The notes beneath the pieces are model-generated. The model was not told the DNA's origin. It ran no database searches and saw only the letters and a program-made list of their open reading frames with translations. Below, in pieces: positions 54,765-63,197 of a stretch of 64,000 nucleotides of DNA. Every line of letters begins with the position of its first letter. Position 1 is the first letter of the stretch. Source of the stretch: Sphaerisporangium viridialbum (GTDB lineage Bacteria; Actinomycetota; Actinomycetes; Streptosporangiales; Streptosporangiaceae); assembly GCF_049674955.1 (NCBI RefSeq), contig NZ_CP187232.1, forward strand, positions 558,001 through 622,000, read 5' to 3'. The translations under genes and the position numbers were made by a program.

Positions 54765-55793
54765 ATGAACGATCAGCACACCGCGACCGCACGGCCGGGG
54801 CGTCACCGGGACGCGGCAGGCGGCAGGCGGCCGGGCGTGGGAGCAGGCCGTTCGCGTGGGCGACTGCTGGTCGCCTCGCTGGTCAGCCTGGCCGTCTCCG
54901 TCTCCGGATGCGCCGGTTCGCAGAGCGCCGCTTCGTCGGCCGCTCCCCGCCAGACCGTGACACAGGCGCATCCAGGGCGGTCGGCGACGCCGCCGGCGAA
55001 GGAGCCCGCACGTCAGGCGCCCGTTCTCCCCGCCCCGGGTGCGGCGATCCCCAAGGACCCATCACGCCTGGCGGATGCCCTGACCAGCACCGTCGCGCGG
55101 CTTCGGCAGGCCACGGATGACTGGGTGCGCAAGGGGAATCCCGCCGAGGGACACGCCCCCGAGCCGGTCGTGCTGCTGGCTCTGCACCAGCAGCGCATTT
55201 ACCGGTACCTGGCCCGCGATCCGAAGGTCGCTTCCCGCGTCTACGCCAGGCTGCCCAAGGCCCTGGCCAGGGATGCGGAAGACAATGTGACAGCCATCCA
55301 CGATCTGCTGTCCCTCGCCCGGCCCATCAGCGGGTCGGCGAAATTCCGCGTCCAGCCTCCCGAGCCCGCGGGTGTCCTGCTCGGCCACTTCCGGCGTGCC
55401 GAGCGGCGGTTCGGCGTCGAGTGGGAGGTGCTGGCCGCGGTGATGTTCGTCGAGACCAAGTTCGGCCGCGTGAGGTCGCCGAGCTACACGGGCGCCCTTG
55501 GACCCATGCAGTTCATGCCGGGAACATGGGCTGCCTACGGGATGGGCGGCGACGTCCACGACACCAGAGATGCCCTGCTCGCCGCGGCCAACTATCTGCA
55601 CGCCTCGGGGGCACCGCGCGACTACCGGCGCGCGCTGTACGCCTACAACCATTCCCAGGCGTACGTCGACGCGGTACTGCTGCACGCGCGCCAGATGAAG
55701 CGGGACATCAGGAACTACTACGGCTACTACAACTGGCAGGTGTACGTCGTCACCACCCATGGTGACCGCCGCCTCACCGGCCCCGACCGATGA
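54765..55793 (+). CDS. Lipoprotein-like lytic murein transglycosylase (SLT/MltB-like)
   Basis: A 342-residue exported protein. The N-terminal hydrophobic segment ends in LAVSVSGCAGS, a plausible lipobox (Lgt is encoded in the same window), followed by a Pro/Ala linker. The catalytic domain (about 205-315) has EVLAAVMFVETKFGRVRSPS (catalytic Glu), GALGPMQFMPGTWAAYG and AANYLHASG, typical of transglycosylases. TACGTT (54752-54757) ends 7 nt before ATG 54765, so probably leaderless. Confidence 0.84.
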   Translation: MNDQHTATARPGRHRDAAGGRRPGVGAGRSRGRLLVASLVSLAVSVSGCAGSQSAASSAAPRQTVTQAHPGRSATPPAKEPARQAPVLPAPGAAIPKDPSRLADALTSTVARLRQATDDWVRKGNPAEGHAPEPVVLLALHQQRIYRYLARDPKVASRVYARLPKALARDAEDNVTAIHDLLSLARPISGSAKFRVQPPEPAGVLLGHFRRAERRFGVEWEVLAAVMFVETKFGRVRSPSYTGALGPMQFMPGTWAAYGMGGDVHDTRDALLAAANYLHASGAPRDYRRALYAYNHSQAYVDAVLLHARQMKRDIRNYYGYYNWQVYVVTTHGDRRLTGPDR

Positions 55794-55889
55794 CAGGGCG
55801 GCGGACCGCGTAGGAGGATCTCATAGAGGGGGCGAAATGGTGATCTCCTCCGGTAACGTCGCGTCCGTCTTGCGGCCTATGGAGGGGAA

Positions 55890-57320
55890 GTGCGCAAAGT
55901 GCAACCGCTTCGTACTGGCGATCCTCGGCGTCTGGGGGAGTACCGGCTCGTCGGGCTGCTCGGAGAAGGCGGCCAGGGTGCGGTGTACCAGGGCGAGGAC
56001 TCGAACGGCGAACCGGTGGCGGTCAAGCTGCTCCACGCCCGGTTCAGCGGGGACGCCAGAGCGCGCGACCGATTCGCAGCGGAACTGGCCCACGCGCAGC
56101 GGGTCGCGGCGTTCTGCACGGCCCGGGTGCTGGATGCGGATGTGGAGGGTGACCGCCCCTACATCGTCAGCGAATTCGTCGACGGTCCTTCGCTCTCTCA
56201 AGTGATCGCCAACGGCGGGGCGCCGCGCGGGCACGCTCTGGAGAGGCTGGCGATCGCGACGGTGACGGCGCTCGCCGCGATCCACGAGGCCGGAGTCGTG
56301 CACCGTGACTTCAAAGCCGGCAACGTCATCATGGGCGCCGACGGGCCGCGCGTCATCGATTTCGGCATCGCGCGTGCTCTCGACGCCACGGACACCTTCT
56401 CCAGCACGGTCGTCGGCACCCCCTCCTACATGGCACCCGAGCAGATCGGCCGGGGTGCGGTGGGCCCGGCCGCCGACGTCTTCGCCTGGGCGTGCACCAT
56501 TGCGTACGCCTCGAATGGCGCCACGCCGTTCGGGCAGGACTCGATACCCGCGGTGATGCACCGGATCCTGCACGAGGAACCCGATCTCGGCCAGATGACC
56601 GGGACGCTACGGGACCTCGTCGCCGCGTGCCTTGCCAAGGACCCGGCCCTGCGCCCCACCGCACGGAACATCCTGCTGCGTCTGCTCGGCGGCCAGGAGG
56701 CTTCCGCGACGGCGGAGACGCTCCTCACCGAGGGCGCCCGGACCTCGTCTCCCGCGTTCCAGCCGGCCACGCTGGCAATGCCGCCCGACCTCACACCGGG
56801 CGGTCAGGAGCCACACCGGAAAGGCCGTCGGGCGATGGCGCGCGCGGTCGCGGTCGCGGCCCTGTTACTCGGTGCGGTGACGGTTCTTTCGTGGGCGAAG
56901 GTCGGTGTTCTGCAGCAGAAAATTCCGCTCGGCAACGTGGAAGTAGCCGGGCTGGCCACCATCTGGGGCGTCCTCACGATCGTCATGGCAGTGGCCGCGT
57001 TGGCCGTCGCGATCACCGATGAGTTCACCCAGCGCCTGTCCGCCGCATGGGCGGCCATCCCCGGTGGTGGCGCCATCGTGTCGATCATCGCTTTTCAGCT
57101 CCGTCAGGAAGACCTGCACAGCAAGCACCCCAACTTCGGAATGCTGACGGTCGATGATTTGCGCGGCCTCGAGATGAGTTTCCGTATCTCTCTTGCCTAT
57201 GGGTGGTACATCGCGCTCACGATGTCTGTTGCCCTTGTGGTGTTGGCCCTGATCGCTCTGCTGCTCCGCGGAGTGCCAAGTCCCCGGCCACTATCAGGAC
57301 GGAACCACCTGGACGTCTAG
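55890..57320 (+). CDS. Membrane serine/threonine protein kinase
   Basis: A 476-residue Hanks-type kinase. The Gly loop GEGGQGAVY, Lys in VAVKLLH, catalytic loop HRDFKAGN (F where Leu is usual), DFG (DFGIA) and APE (MAPEQIG) are present. After about residue 315 come four membrane helices (ALLLGAVTVL, GVLTIVMAVAALAVAI, AAIPGGGAIVSIIAF, ALTMSVALVVLALIALLL) and no external sensor domain. GTG 55890 follows GGAGGGGAA. The last nine codons run into an orphan copy of the NBR1-Ig gene 3' end on the other strand. Confidence 0.85.
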   Translation: MRKVQPLRTGDPRRLGEYRLVGLLGEGGQGAVYQGEDSNGEPVAVKLLHARFSGDARARDRFAAELAHAQRVAAFCTARVLDADVEGDRPYIVSEFVDGPSLSQVIANGGAPRGHALERLAIATVTALAAIHEAGVVHRDFKAGNVIMGADGPRVIDFGIARALDATDTFSSTVVGTPSYMAPEQIGRGAVGPAADVFAWACTIAYASNGATPFGQDSIPAVMHRILHEEPDLGQMTGTLRDLVAACLAKDPALRPTARNILLRLLGGQEASATAETLLTEGARTSSPAFQPATLAMPPDLTPGGQEPHRKGRRAMARAVAVAALLLGAVTVLSWAKVGVLQQKIPLGNVEVAGLATIWGVLTIVMAVAALAVAITDEFTQRLSAAWAAIPGGGAIVSIIAFQLRQEDLHSKHPNFGMLTVDDLRGLEMSFRISLAYGWYIALTMSVALVVLALIALLLRGVPSPRPLSGRNHLDV

Positions 57321-57360
57321 GAACACCGGGCGCTTGAGCGGGAACAGCGGCCGTCGCTGG
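57294..57360 (-). pseudogene. Orphan 3' end of a second NBR1-Ig gene
   Basis: The minus strand encodes RPLFPLKRPVFLDVQVVPS-stop, matching the end of the 53005 gene (RSLFPAKRPVFLDVQVGAS). About 45 of the first 52 nt are identical to 53005-53056, in the same orientation. It abuts the SDR stop. The front of the gene is lost, so this is a recombination scar or a displaced 3' end. Confidence 0.7.
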
Positions 57361-58299
57361 TCACGCGGCCAGGGTGTCGATGGAGAGCTCCCAGAGGCGG
57401 GTGGCGGCTTCGGGGTCGAGGGCGTAGGGGGCGACGCCCCGGCGGCTGCCGGGCTGGTTGGGCTCCGCCTCGGCGCAGTCCTCGAAGTACCGGCCGCCGA
57501 CGCCTTCGAGCAGGGGCGAGGTGGCGACGAGCACGGAGGTGGAGGCGCCCTGCTCGGGGGTCTTCCAGGTGAACGAGCCGCCGCCGCTCTGCCGGCGCAT
57601 CCGCTCAAGGTCCTCGTCGGTGATGTGCCGCTGCAGGTTGGTGCGGATGGCGCCGGGCATCAGCGAGTTGGCGGTGATGCCGTCGTCCGCCCAGCGCCTG
57701 GTCGCCTCGACGGCGAACAGGACGTTGGCCGTCTTGGACTGCCCGTACGCGGACCACGGCTCGTAGGCGCGCTCGCGGAAGTGGATGTCCTCGAAGACGA
57801 CGGGCGAGCGCAGGTGCGCGCTGGAGCTGACCGACACGACGCGGGCGCCGCCGGCCGCCGCGAGCGCGTGATGGAGCCCCGTGGTGAGGCCGAAGTGGCC
57901 GAGGTGGTTGGTGGCGAACTGCAGTTCCCAGCCCTCGGGCGTGCGCATCTCGGGCGAGGCCATCATGCCTGCGTTGTTGACGAGGATGTGCAGCGGGCCG
58001 TCCCACGCGGCGACGAAGGCCGCCACGGACGCCCGGTCGGCGAGGTCCAGCGGCGCGACGTGGACCTGCTTGTTGCCGGTGGTCGCGATGATGTCGCTTG
58101 CGGTGCGCTCGCCGGCGGCGAGGTCGCGGACGGCCAGCGTGACCTCCGCGCCCGCGCCGGTGAGCGCCCGCGCGGTCTCGACGCCGATGCCGGACGCCCC
58201 ACCGGTCACGATGGCGCGGCGGCCGGTGAGGTCGATGCCGTCGACGACCTCGGCGGCTGTGGATTGGGCGCTGAACGGCGTGGTTATCGGCGTAGTCAT
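57361..58299 (-). CDS. Short-chain dehydrogenase/reductase
   Basis: A 312-residue SDR with an intact cofactor motif TGGASGIG (about residues 33-40), NNAGMM, catalytic Ser (VSSSAH) and Tyr-Lys (YGQSKTA). Belongs to the retinol-dehydrogenase-like group common beside TetR regulators. Divergent from a tetR gene, with two palindromic operators between them. Substrate unknown. Confidence 0.9.
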   Translation of the reverse strand: MTTPITTPFSAQSTAAEVVDGIDLTGRRAIVTGGASGIGVETARALTGAGAEVTLAVRDLAAGERTASDIIATTGNKQVHVAPLDLADRASVAAFVAAWDGPLHILVNNAGMMASPEMRTPEGWELQFATNHLGHFGLTTGLHHALAAAGGARVVSVSSSAHLRSPVVFEDIHFRERAYEPWSAYGQSKTANVLFAVEATRRWADDGITANSLMPGAIRTNLQRHITDEDLERMRRQSGGGSFTWKTPEQGASTSVLVATSPLLEGVGGRYFEDCAEAEPNQPGSRRGVAPYALDPEAATRLWELSIDTLAA

Positions 58300-58355
58300 G
58301 AAATTTCCTGTCCTGGTGGGCCGGCTGATCGAGCGGCCCAGCCGGTACGCTGTAA

Positions 58356-58408
58356 AAGCGGAGGAACCTCCACTACGTACTTACTGTAAGCGGAGTCTCC
58401 TCCGCTTA
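58356..58408. promoter_or_regulatory. Paired TetR operators between SDR and tetR
   Basis: Site 1 (58356-58375) is an imperfect AAGCGGAG-N4-CTCCACTA. Site 2 (58387-58408) is the perfect TAAGCGGAG-N4-CTCCGCTTA. Centres are 32 bp apart, about three helical turns, fitting cooperative binding of two dimers that control both divergent genes. Confidence 0.75.
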
Positions 58409-58470
58409 GCAAGCCGACGCCCGAAGTGGCACAGTTGGCGCCGACGCTCGAAACCGAAAGAGGAGGAGTC

Positions 58471-59055
58471 GTGCCGGCCACAGGGCCCCGACCGCTGCGC
58501 GCCGATGCGCGGCGCAACCGCGACCGGCTGCTCGAAGTCGCCGTGCGCGCGTTCTCCCAGGACGGGCCCGACGTGACGCTCGACGCGATCGCGAAGGCCG
58601 CCGGCGTCGGCATCGGCACGCTGTACCGCCACTTCCCGACCCGCGAGGCGCTCATCGAGGCGGCCTATCGCAACGAGCTCACGAAGCTGTGCGACGCCGC
58701 GGCGGAGCTTCTGCGCGCCATGCCGCCCGACGAGGCGACGCGCACCTGGATGGATCACTTCGTCGACTACATGACGACCAAGCGTGGCATGGCCGACGCG
58801 TTGCGCGCGGTCATCGCGTCCGGTGGCAACCCGTACGAGCAGAGCCTCGACCGGCTGAACGCCGCGGTGTCCATGCTGCTCGACGCGGGTGCGGCGGCCG
58901 GCACCGTACGGGCGGACATCGAGCCGGGCGACGTGATCGCGAGCCTCGGCGGGGTGTCCCTCACCGCGGGCGAACCCGCCAAGCGCGACCAGGCCCGCCG
59001 CATGCTCGACCTGCTGATGGACGGCCTGCGCTACCGGGCCGCCGCCGCGCGCTGA
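58471..59055 (+). CDS. TetR-family regulator
   Basis: A 194-residue repressor with the HTH at about 14-60 (LLEVAVRAFSQDGPDVTLDA, IAKAAGVGIGTLYRHFPTRE). The GTG at 58471 is chosen because AGGAGG (58461-58466) sits 4 nt upstream; the frame is open to 58426. It probably represses the divergent SDR gene and itself. Similar to, but clearly distinct from, the TetR at 32049. Confidence 0.9.
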   Translation: MPATGPRPLRADARRNRDRLLEVAVRAFSQDGPDVTLDAIAKAAGVGIGTLYRHFPTREALIEAAYRNELTKLCDAAAELLRAMPPDEATRTWMDHFVDYMTTKRGMADALRAVIASGGNPYEQSLDRLNAAVSMLLDAGAAAGTVRADIEPGDVIASLGGVSLTAGEPAKRDQARRMLDLLMDGLRYRAAAAR

Positions 59056-59082
59056 CGCGAGGGCGGGGCAGGGCCCACGGGC

Positions 59083-62000
59083 CTAGATCTGTTTGGCGGG
59101 GTTGCCGCGCCAGTGGGCGTGTGGGGCGAGTTCCTCGCCCTTCATCAGGAAGGAGTCGGCGTCGAGTACGGCGCCGTCGCCCATCCGTACGCCGTAGTGC
59201 ACGAGGGCCCTCGTCCCGACGCTGCAGCCTGCACCGATCACGATGTGGTCGGACTTGAAGGTGCCGTCCTCAAGCGAGTGGGCCTGGATCAGGCTGCCCT
59301 CCGCCAGCGTGCAGTCGCTGCCGATGGTGACCAGCGTCTTCTCCGGCATGTAGCCGCCGTCGTCGAACACCCTGCGTCCCAGCCGCACGCCGAGCAGCCG
59401 CCAGAAGAGGTTCTTGAACGGGGTGCCGTTGAGCACGTCCAGGTGGGTGGTCACGCTGAGCTTCCAGTAGCGCTCGTGCCACCAGTAATACGGCTGGTAG
59501 ATCGAGCAGAACCTCGGCTCCAGCCTCCGGAAGCCGATGGCGGCCCGCTCGGCCAGCACGAAGTAACCGGCCGTGAACACCAGCGTGAGAACGAGGTCCG
59601 CGGCGATCACCGGTGTGCCGAGGCGCTCGTACAGGCTGAGCGCGAGCAGGGACAGCAGGGCGACGCCGAACACGTAGACCCATCGCACGAGCAGATACAG
59701 CGCCATGGTCACGCGGTTGTGCCCGTTCTTGGCGGACAGGCGCCGGCGGAACTCCTCGCCGGTCTTCAGATGATCGAAGCCGCTGTCACGCTGCACCGAG
59801 CGTGGGATCTCGAAGCACGGCGAGCCCAGCAGCCCGACGTCCTGCCGCGGCTCGCCGTCGATCGGGATCATGACCTTAGTCGCGAGAAGGCAGTTGTCGC
59901 CCGCCCGGCTCTGAGACGGATAGGCGATGTTGTTCCCGACGAACGTGCGCGCCCCGACCGTCGCGCGTGACACGCGGAACGACGTGCTGGAGAAGTCGGC
60001 GTTCATGATGGACAGTCCGTCGGAGACCATCGTGCCGCTGCCGACGGAGGTGAGGTACGGGGTCTCGTGCTTGAGTTCGAGCCCGAAGTTCGACCCCGTC
60101 TGCTCGACCGTGGACAACCCGTACCCGAGGCCGCGCAGGTAGTGGACGACGTACGAACTGTCGCCGAAGAGGTACATGAAGAACGGCAGGTTGGTGATCC
60201 GCGTGATCGCTCGCAGCGCCCCGTAACGGAAGCCGTACAGGGGGTAGACCTCGTCCGGTTCGAGGGCGCGGTTCAGCAGGCGGGGCACGGTGGCCGCAAG
60301 GGCGAGCCCGGCCAGGATCGCCCCGAAGAACAGCACGCCGGAGGTGACCAGGGCATCCCAGTACAGCTGCGGGCCCGCGGGTTCCGCGGCTCGCGGGGTG
60401 CCCGTGAGCGCGGCCAGGCTCGGCACCTGGGTGCCGAGCAGGTACGTTCCGCCTACGGTCAGCGGGATGAACACCAGCAGCGCGCCGAGCAGTTGCGCGG
60501 CGCCGAAGCGGGCCCTGCGCCAGGTGCCGCACGGGGCCGGTTCGACCGTCCGGTAGTCGGTGGTGGTCGGCTGTGCCGGGGACCCGTGCCACCGCCGGCC
60601 GTCCGGAACCGACTGGGACGACTGGAGAGACGAGGAGTGCCCGAGCTGGGCCCCGTCGCCGAGCGCGGCGCCGATGTCGATCACGGTCGCCTCGCCGACG
60701 TACGCGTCCTGCCCGATGGTGACCGGGCCCGTCTCGACCACGCCCGCCCGGGCCCGGTAGCAGGGAAAGTACGAGTCCTTCCTGATGACCGTGCCGCCGC
60801 CGATCGACAGCAGGTCAGTGCAGACCGGGACGTTCTTGGACAGGATGACGACGCCGGGGCCGATCCTGGCCCCGAGCGCCCTCAGATACAGCACGTAGAG
60901 CGGTGAACCGGTGAAGAGCACCATCGGACTGCGCCTGACGAGCGTCTTCACGATCCAGAACCGCAGGTACGACAGGCTCCAGACGGGTATCTCCCCGGGT
61001 TTCCAGCGGCCGACGAGCGCCCACTTCGCCACGATCGGGAAGGCGCACAGCGCCGCGAAGATCGCGCCGCCGGACACCAGCGACCGCAGGTAGATGTCCA
61101 CGGGACCGGTGGCGCCGGAGATCCAGCCGTAGGTGCCGACGAGCACCGAGGCGGCGAGGTAGGCGTAGCCGAGGAACAGCAGGAGCTGCAGGGCGCCGCA
61201 GAGGAGATACCTGGCCGTGCTCGGCGCGGGCCTCGATTCAGGGGGCCGCGGCTCGACCGCCGGTGCGGCGTCCGCGAGCGCCGTGGCCAGGCTCCTGACC
61301 GTGGGGTGCAGGTAGACGTCCTTCATCGACACGGGCGCGAGGTCCGCCCGCTCTCTGACGCGGGCGCAGAAGCGGGCCATGAGCAGCGAGTTCGCCCCCA
61401 GCTCGTCGAAGAAGTGGCTGTCGACCGACACCTGTTCGAGGCACGCGACCTCGGCCAGCGTGCCGGCCAGGACGGTCTCCGCGGGTGTCGACGGGGCCAC
61501 GTAGGCGTGCCTGGTGGACAGGCAGCGGGGGCCCTTCGGCGGCGGGAGGTTCTTGCGGTCGGCCTTGTTGCTCAGCAGCATCGGGATGTCGGGCAACTGC
61601 TCCACGTAGGCGGGGACCATGTAGCCGGGAAGGCGCCCGCGCAGTTGCCGGTAGATGTCCTCCTGGCCGAGGTGAGGGGTGTCCTCGCGGGGGCTGTAGT
61701 AGGCCACCAGCTCGACCACTCCGGGCTCCGGCTCGTAGGTGTCGACCACGGCCTGCGCGACCCCCGGCACCTGGAGCAGCACCGATTCGATCTCGGCGAG
61801 TTCGATGCGGTATCCGTGGATCTGCACCTGGGTGTCGATGCGGCCGTGGTACTCGATCTCGCCGTCGTCGTTGACCCGGCCCAGGTCCCCGGTCCGGTAG
61901 ATGCGGCCGGACGGATTGTCCGGCAGCCCGAGGAAGTCCGGGATGAACGCCTTTTCCGTGAGGTCGTCGCGGTTGACGTACCCCCCGGCCAGGCCGATGC

Positions 62001-63153
62001 CGGCGATGCCGATCTCGCCCAGCTCTCCGGGGGGCAGCACCCGTGCCCCGGCCGGGTCGAGGATGACGACGGAGTAGGTCGGCAGCGGGACCCCGAGGGT
62101 CACCGGCTCGCTCGGGTGGAGCACCTTGCAGGTCGCGGTGACGGTGGCCTCCGTCGGGCCGTACACGTTGAGGAGCCTGCGGCCGGGCCGGTGCCAGCGG
62201 CGTACGAGGTCGGCCGGGCACGCCTCCCCGGAGACCAGCAGGAACCGCAGGCCGGGAAGGTCCTGGTCGAGGGTGGCCAGCAGGGTCGGGACGCAGCACA
62301 GCGCGGTGACCCGGCAGGCCCTGAGGAACTCCCACAGCTCGTGGCCGAGCAGCGTGACGCCCGGGGGCCGGGGGACCAGCGTCGCCCCGGACAGCAGGGG
62401 CACCCAGATCTCCTCGACCGAGAAGTCGAAGGCGATCGTCATGCCCTGGTAGACCCGATCGTCCGCCCGCATCTCGTACGCTTCGACCGCGACGCGGACG
62501 AAGTTGCAGATGCCGGCGTGCTCGATCGCCACGCCCTTGGGCCTGCCCGTCGACCCCGAGGTGTAGATGATGTAGCACAGCTCGTCGACCGGCTTGCCGC
62601 GCTCGTCGTCGGTGAGGCGCCGGTCGTCCTCGGCGGCGACCAGGCTCTCCGCCTCGTCGACGTACAGGATGCCGGCGTCGACGTGCTCGACCCGGCCACG
62701 CAGGTGCGAAAGGGAGAGCACCATCCGCACGCCCGCGTCCTGGACGATGTACGCGAGCCGGTCCGCGGGGAATCCGGCGTCCATCGGCACGTACGCCGCG
62801 TTGATCTTGAGGACGGCGAGCATGCCGGCGTAGGAGTGCACGGCGTGGTCGAACAGCAGGGCGATGCGGTCGCCGGGCCGGGCGCCCTGCTTCAGCAGGT
62901 ATCGGGCGAGGCGGTTCGCCCGCGCGTCCAGCTCGTCGTAGGTGAGCACGACGTCGCCCGCGTCCACCGCGCGCCGGTCGCCCCGACCGGCGGCACGCAG
63001 GCGGTCGCACTGCTCCTCGAACAGCGCTTCGAGCCTTTCCCCGCCGCCCGGCCAGGCGGCACGCGGGCCCTTCGCGCCGATCAGGACCTGATCGCCCGGC
63101 GCGGGCCGGGGATCTGCGCGCTGAACGTCCCGGACGTCGGCCTGTCTGGTCAT
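59083..63153 (-). CDS. Pls/PosA-type nonribosomal peptide synthetase (homopoly-amino acid synthetase)
   Basis: A 1356-residue single-module NRPS. Adenylation domain about 40-540: A3 YTSGSTGRPKG (197-207), A4 FDFSVEEIW (242-250; Asp243 for the amino group), A5 NVYGPTEATV (329-338), A7 YRTGD (419-423), A10 NKADRK. Carrier domain with Ser589 in LGANSLL. From about 650, six hydrophobic segments alternate with three soluble blocks of hexapeptide-repeat-like character. This order and length fit the Pls/PosA family (epsilon-poly-L-lysine synthetase, about 1319 residues), which polymerises a basic amino acid at the membrane. ATG 63153 matches the family start. Preceded by an aminotransferase gene. 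Confidence 0.88.
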   Translation of the reverse strand: MTRQADVRDVQRADPRPAPGDQVLIGAKGPRAAWPGGGERLEALFEEQCDRLRAAGRGDRRAVDAGDVVLTYDELDARANRLARYLLKQGARPGDRIALLFDHAVHSYAGMLAVLKINAAYVPMDAGFPADRLAYIVQDAGVRMVLSLSHLRGRVEHVDAGILYVDEAESLVAAEDDRRLTDDERGKPVDELCYIIYTSGSTGRPKGVAIEHAGICNFVRVAVEAYEMRADDRVYQGMTIAFDFSVEEIWVPLLSGATLVPRPPGVTLLGHELWEFLRACRVTALCCVPTLLATLDQDLPGLRFLLVSGEACPADLVRRWHRPGRRLLNVYGPTEATVTATCKVLHPSEPVTLGVPLPTYSVVILDPAGARVLPPGELGEIGIAGIGLAGGYVNRDDLTEKAFIPDFLGLPDNPSGRIYRTGDLGRVNDDGEIEYHGRIDTQVQIHGYRIELAEIESVLLQVPGVAQAVVDTYEPEPGVVELVAYYSPREDTPHLGQEDIYRQLRGRLPGYMVPAYVEQLPDIPMLLSNKADRKNLPPPKGPRCLSTRHAYVAPSTPAETVLAGTLAEVACLEQVSVDSHFFDELGANSLLMARFCARVRERADLAPVSMKDVYLHPTVRSLATALADAAPAVEPRPPESRPAPSTARYLLCGALQLLLFLGYAYLAASVLVGTYGWISGATGPVDIYLRSLVSGGAIFAALCAFPIVAKWALVGRWKPGEIPVWSLSYLRFWIVKTLVRRSPMVLFTGSPLYVLYLRALGARIGPGVVILSKNVPVCTDLLSIGGGTVIRKDSYFPCYRARAGVVETGPVTIGQDAYVGEATVIDIGAALGDGAQLGHSSSLQSSQSVPDGRRWHGSPAQPTTTDYRTVEPAPCGTWRRARFGAAQLLGALLVFIPLTVGGTYLLGTQVPSLAALTGTPRAAEPAGPQLYWDALVTSGVLFFGAILAGLALAATVPRLLNRALEPDEVYPLYGFRYGALRAITRITNLPFFMYLFGDSSYVVHYLRGLGYGLSTVEQTGSNFGLELKHETPYLTSVGSGTMVSDGLSIMNADFSSTSFRVSRATVGARTFVGNNIAYPSQSRAGDNCLLATKVMIPIDGEPRQDVGLLGSPCFEIPRSVQRDSGFDHLKTGEEFRRRLSAKNGHNRVTMALYLLVRWVYVFGVALLSLLALSLYERLGTPVIAADLVLTLVFTAGYFVLAERAAIGFRRLEPRFCSIYQPYYWWHERYWKLSVTTHLDVLNGTPFKNLFWRLLGVRLGRRVFDDGGYMPEKTLVTIGSDCTLAEGSLIQAHSLEDGTFKSDHIVIGAGCSVGTRALVHYGVRMGDGAVLDADSFLMKGEELAPHAHWRGNPAKQI

Positions 63154-63197
63154 GCTGCCTCCATCAACCACCACAGATGCCCTGGTGCCGGACCGGC

